A stretch of 64,000 bases of DNA. Origin: Allomuricauda sp. TMED12. GTDB taxonomy: Bacteria > Bacteroidota > Bacteroidia > Flavobacteriales > Flavobacteriaceae. Numbering within the stretch: the first letter of the stretch is position 1; each line of letters begins with the position of its first letter. The notes under the pieces are model-generated. The model was not told the DNA's origin and searched no databases. It saw only the letters and a program-made list of their open reading frames with translations. The stretch lies in contig NHBR02000079.1 of the NCBI GenBank assembly GCA_002167435.2, positions 1 through 64,000 on the forward strand, written 5' to 3'. Positions 62,582 to 64,000 of this stretch are shown here, one piece after another. A program made the position numbers and the translations under genes.

Positions 62582-63613
62582 ATGCAACTGTACAACACAT
62601 TAAGTGCAAAAGAAAGGGAAGCTCTTATTGAGGAAGCTGGAAAAGAGCGGCTTACCATCTCTTTCTATAAATATGCACATATAGGCAACCCTCAAATTTT
62701 GAGGAACCATCTTTTCTTGACTTGGAACGACATGGACGTTCTCGGTCGAATTTACGTAGCTCATGAAGGAATAAATGCTCAACTTTCGGTTCCCGCAGAA
62801 AACTTTAACGTTTTTAAGGAGCATTTGGATGGTATATCATTTTTGGAAAATGTAAGATTGAATATCGCCATTGAACATGATGATAAATCATTTTTGAAGT
62901 TAAAAGTGAAGGTTCGTAAAAAGATTGTGGCCGATGGGTTGAACGACGCCACTTTTGATGTCACAAACAAAGGAATCCATGTGGGTGCGGAACAGTTCAA
63001 TGAACTTATTGAAGACCCAGACACCGTTTTGGTGGATATGAGAAACCATTACGAAAGCGAGATAGGCCATTTTAAGAATGCCGTGACACCCGATGTGGAT
63101 ACTTTTCGTGATTCTTTGGACATTATTGAGCAAGATTTGGCCGAGTACAAAGAGGACAAAAAATTGGTGATGTACTGCACAGGTGGTATTCGTTGCGAAA
63201 AAGCCAGTGCCTATTACAAACACAAAGGCTTCAAAAATGTGTTTCAGCTGGAAGGAGGAATCATAGAATACACCCGCCAAGTGAACGATAAAAACTTGGA
63301 AAATAAATTTATGGGCAAAAACTTTGTTTTTGACCACAGGAGAGGGGAGCGTATTTCCAATGAGGTGATTGCACATTGCCATCAATGCGGCAAACCTTGC
63401 GACACCCATGTGAACTGTGCTAATGAAGCTTGTCATTTGCTTTTTATCCAATGCGAGGAATGTGCCGAAAAAATGAATAATTGCTGCTCTGTGGATTGCA
63501 TGGAAGTACATGCATTGCCGTATGAGGAACAAAAACGTTTGCGAAAAGGTAAGAGGGCCAGCAACAAAATATTCAAAAAAGGGCGTTCACCTGTATTGAA
63601 ATACAAAAATTAG
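62582..63613 (+). CDS. trhO: tRNA uridine(34) hydroxylase TrhO (rhodanese family)
   Basis: Oxygen-dependent hydroxylase that forms 5-hydroxyuridine at tRNA position 34. The 343-residue protein has an N-terminal acylphosphatase-like domain (about 1-110), a central rhodanese domain with the active-site loop CTGGIRCEK (Cys199, Cys205) and a cysteine-rich C-terminal region (HCHQCGKPCD, CEECAEKMNNCCSVDC). Length matches YceA/TrhO. The first codon is ATG 62581-62583 region, one codon after a TAGC. Confidence 0.92.
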   Translation: MQLYNTLSAKEREALIEEAGKERLTISFYKYAHIGNPQILRNHLFLTWNDMDVLGRIYVAHEGINAQLSVPAENFNVFKEHLDGISFLENVRLNIAIEHDDKSFLKLKVKVRKKIVADGLNDATFDVTNKGIHVGAEQFNELIEDPDTVLVDMRNHYESEIGHFKNAVTPDVDTFRDSLDIIEQDLAEYKEDKKLVMYCTGGIRCEKASAYYKHKGFKNVFQLEGGIIEYTRQVNDKNLENKFMGKNFVFDHRRGERISNEVIAHCHQCGKPCDTHVNCANEACHLLFIQCEECAEKMNNCCSVDCMEVHALPYEEQKRLRKGKRASNKIFKKGRSPVLKYKN

Positions 63614-63671
63614 TATTTCACTGCTGCAACAAATTGTAGTATATTTACGCTAGTAATTTTTATGAACCCTT

Positions 63672-63700
63672 TTTAAGGAAGTGCTTTAAGTTTCCTTAAA
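63672..63700. promoter_or_regulatory. Hairpin in the leader of the PSP1-domain gene
   Basis: TTTAAGGAA (63672-63680) pairs perfectly with TTCCTTAAA (63692-63700) around an eleven-base loop, 14 bp before the ATG at 63715. It may influence mRNA stability or translation of the next gene, or be the weak end of the trhO transcript. Confidence 0.4.
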
Positions 63701-63714
63701 TCAAGATATTAAAT

Positions 63715-64000
63715 ATGGCGTGTAGCAGTTGTTCAACCGGCAAGGATGGACAACCGCGTGGTTGCAAGAACAATGGAACTTGTGGCACTGATGGTTGTAA
63801 TAAGCTAACGGTCTTTGACTGGCTTTCCAATATGTCGTTGCCCAACGGTCAAAAACCTTTTGATTGCGTTGAGGTACGTTTCAAGAATAGTAGAAAGGAG
63901 TTCTTTAGGAATTCGGAGAATCTCACATTGTGCATTGGGGATGTAGTGGCCACTCAGGCCAAGTCTGGACACGATGTTGGGGTAGTGACCTTGACCGGGG
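63715..64000 (+). CDS. PSP1/RicT-like protein (partial, cut by window end)
   Basis: The first 95 codons are present. The protein starts MACSSCSTGKDGQPRGCKNN, with clustered cysteines and CGTDGCNKL, then DCVEVRFKNSRKEFF and GDVVATQAKSGHDVGVVTLTG, which is the opening of PSP1/YaaT (RicT) proteins. In Bacillus, RicT is part of a Fe-S-containing complex that aids RNA processing; flavobacterial members have this cysteine-rich extension. No stop codon before 64000. Confidence 0.85.
   Translation, partial: MACSSCSTGKDGQPRGCKNNGTCGTDGCNKLTVFDWLSNMSLPNGQKPFDCVEVRFKNSRKEFFRNSENLTLCIGDVVATQAKSGHDVGVVTLTG

Noticed and set aside
62900-63532. 210-codon open frame antisense to trhO
   Set aside because: trhO on the + strand has full-length motifs; the antisense translation lacks any recognisable domain.

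Overview
This window looks like a chromosomal piece of a marine member of the Flavobacteriaceae (Bacteroidota), in the Muricauda/Maribacter neighbourhood by general impression. The signs are a type IX secretion lipoprotein of the SprE/PorW type next to a bactofilin and the atp genes, several protein families largely confined to Bacteroidota (DUF5687, DUF6427, DUF4292, CCDC81-type HU plus SPOR), an atp cluster without atpD/atpC, and promoter-like TAnnTTTG boxes. No rRNA, tRNA or CRISPR array was seen.

1-21330 is a surface polysaccharide locus read entirely on the + strand. It runs: the end of an unidentified membrane protein; four dTDP-L-rhamnose genes (rfbD, rfbB, rfbA, rfbC); a sulfate activation set (cysQ, a double DUF2061 membrane protein, cysC, cysD, cysN) with no cysH reductase; an A/T-rich strain-variable core (flippase, PAPS sulfotransferase, transposase remnant, Wzy-like polymerase, SGNH acyl-modifying enzyme, second Wzy/ligase-like protein, GT4 glycosyltransferase); then a two-domain oxidoreductase, an alpha/alpha-toroid protein, a GT26 glycosyltransferase, the initiating sugar-phosphate transferase and a UDP-xylose synthase-like enzyme. 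Together these suggest a secreted or capsular glycan containing rhamnose and possibly xylose that is sulfated from PAPS, with CysQ removing the PAP by-product.

21367-33600 holds housekeeping and accessory genes: purD, three conserved Bacteroidota genes, a GT9 glycosyltransferase, an arsenosugar pair (arsS plus an AhpD-like protein), a fasciclin protein, a patatin phospholipase, a PaaE-like reductase, a DUF5687/ABC exporter pair and one gene broken by an apparent frameshift.

33659-42400 holds sprE/porW, a bactofilin, atpZ, a small membrane gene and atpB-E-F-H-A-G. A palindromic repeat lies between atpA and atpG. 42534-54600 holds a second flippase, dut, a sugar nucleotidyltransferase, envelope genes (TPR, DUF4292, an EnvC-like degenerate LytM protein), dprA, trpS and others. 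Two small GIY-YIG nuclease genes sit here, each bordered by palindromic repeats. These GIY-YIG/repeat units are the least explained structure in the window.

54651-64000 holds plsC, two LytS-type sensor kinases (one apparently degenerate), an ECF sigma factor with an anti-sigma/beta-barrel fusion protein, a lipoprotein, recA, trhO and the start of a RicT/PSP1-domain gene cut by the window end.
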